From Trebonia sp030042015 (GTDB lineage: Bacteria > Actinomycetota > Actinomycetes > Streptosporangiales > Streptosporangiaceae), in assembly GCF_030042015.1 (NCBI RefSeq), contig NZ_JASIAL010000519.1:1-14173 (forward strand): a DNA stretch of 14,173 nt. The letters are read 5' to 3'. This document shows, piece by piece, positions 13,667 through 14,173 of this stretch (its first letter is position 1; each line of letters begins with the position of its first letter). Below the pieces are notes generated by a model. That model saw only the letters and a program-made list of their open reading frames with translations, did no database searches and had not been told where the DNA came from. The translations under genes were made by a program, and so were the position numbers.

Positions 13667-14173
13667 TCACTCGTCGTCGGCTTCGTCGTCCTCGGCCGCA
13701 TCACCGGATTCGTCGCCGGCCTCATCGATGGCCGCGTCGGCGACCGCGTCGTCCCCGGCCTCGTCGTCCTCGGCCTCGGCGACCGCCTCGGCGGTCGCCG
13801 AGTTGGTGCTCACCACGTCGTCGGCGATCACGCCGGCACCGGCGCCGTTGCCCTCAAGCAGGTCCCGCTCCCACTCAGGCAGCGGCTCCTCGCTGGAGAA
13901 CTCGTCGTCGGAGGGCTTCTGGTCGCCCTCGGCCGCTCCGGCCCGGGCGATCAGGCCGTCGGCCACCGCATCCGCGACCACCCGGGTCAGCAGCGCCACG
14001 CTGCGGATCGCGTCGTCGTTGCCGGGGATCGGGTAGCTCACCTCGTCCGGGTCGCAGTTGGTGTCCAGGATGGCCACGACAGGGATGCCCAGCTTGCGCG
14101 CCTCGCTGACCGCGATGTGCTCCTTCTTGGTGTCGACCACCCAGATGGCGCTCGGCACCCGCGACATGTCCCT
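13667..14173 (-). CDS. rpsB: 30S ribosomal protein S2, C-terminal part (5' end outside window)
   Basis: The frame is open to the right edge, and the ATG at 14167 is internal. The visible part starts at RDMSRVPSAIWVVDTKKEHIAV, conserved in S2, followed by EARKLGIPVVAILDTNCDPDEV and YPIPGNDDAIRSVALLTRVVADAV, the end of the S2 core fold. After that comes an acidic tail of about 80 residues rich in Asp, Glu, Ala and Gly, ending GDAAEDDEADDE. Such tails are typical of actinobacterial S2, although the length and composition vary. S2 binds the head-body junction of the 30S subunit together with bS1. The tail contains runs of TCG/TCC triplets that could slip. It heads the tsf operon, 25 bp upstream. 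Confidence 0.97.
   Translation of the reverse strand, partial: RDMSRVPSAIWVVDTKKEHIAVSEARKLGIPVVAILDTNCDPDEVSYPIPGNDDAIRSVALLTRVVADAVADGLIARAGAAEGDQKPSDDEFSSEEPLPEWERDLLEGNGAGAGVIADDVVSTNSATAEAVAEAEDDEAGDDAVADAAIDEAGDESGDAAEDDEADDE

Noticed and set aside
13174..14109. 311-codon + strand frame opposite tsf and rpsB
   Set aside because: It overlaps two certain genes, and its second half is Arg/Pro-rich low complexity mirroring the acidic S2 tail.

Overview
The window looks like chromosomal DNA from a high-GC actinobacterium, probably near Streptosporangiales or Streptomyces. Evidence: strong G/C bias at third codon positions, GTG starts, GTGA overlaps, a LAL-type LuxR regulator, a Streptomyces-like HAMP-array hybrid kinase with a partner regulator, and an rpsB-tsf-frr-cdsA-rlmN backbone. 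No species can be named. I see no rRNA, tRNA, CRISPR array, transposase or phage gene.

Left part (1-6409, all + strand): the C-terminus of a LuxR/LAL regulator; a 122-aa conserved actinobacterial protein that appears to have a leaderless start; an SPFH/band-7 membrane protein followed after 19 bp by a small ribbon-helix-helix (RHH) protein; then a 1112-aa soluble hybrid histidine kinase (four HAMP-like repeats, GAF, coiled coil, HisKA, HATPase, receiver). One base after the kinase stop begins a receiver-only response regulator with a helical tail. The SPFH promoter has a -10 box overlapped by a 12-bp perfect palindrome and further TGATA/TATC half-sites, which suggests repression by the RHH protein encoded in the same unit. 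The kinase/regulator pair has the architecture of the Streptomyces osmoadaptation pair OsaA/OsaB.

Middle (6447-10532): a left-handed beta-helix acyltransferase (-) convergent with the response regulator; a 69-bp imperfect palindrome; rlmN (-), the 23S rRNA/tRNA m2A methyltransferase; a divergently transcribed SUFU-domain protein (+), from a family linked in bacteria to toxin immunity; and an unrecognised tryptophan-rich 205-aa protein (-). The stretch 10533-10846 holds an 18-bp direct repeat and two perfect GC-rich hairpins. Directly beside them is a 58-aa membrane protein gene (10847-11023, -), short enough to be overlooked by ordinary ORF length cut-offs.

Right part (11180-14173, all - strand): cdsA, frr, tsf and the 3' part of rpsB, a translation and phospholipid-synthesis operon read right to left. 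The usual order is rpsB-tsf-pyrH-frr, but here tsf and frr are separated by only 189 bp (from the chosen frr start) and pyrH (UMP kinase) is absent. That absence, the self-regulated SPFH-RHH unit and the homogenised HAMP repeats are the most notable observations.
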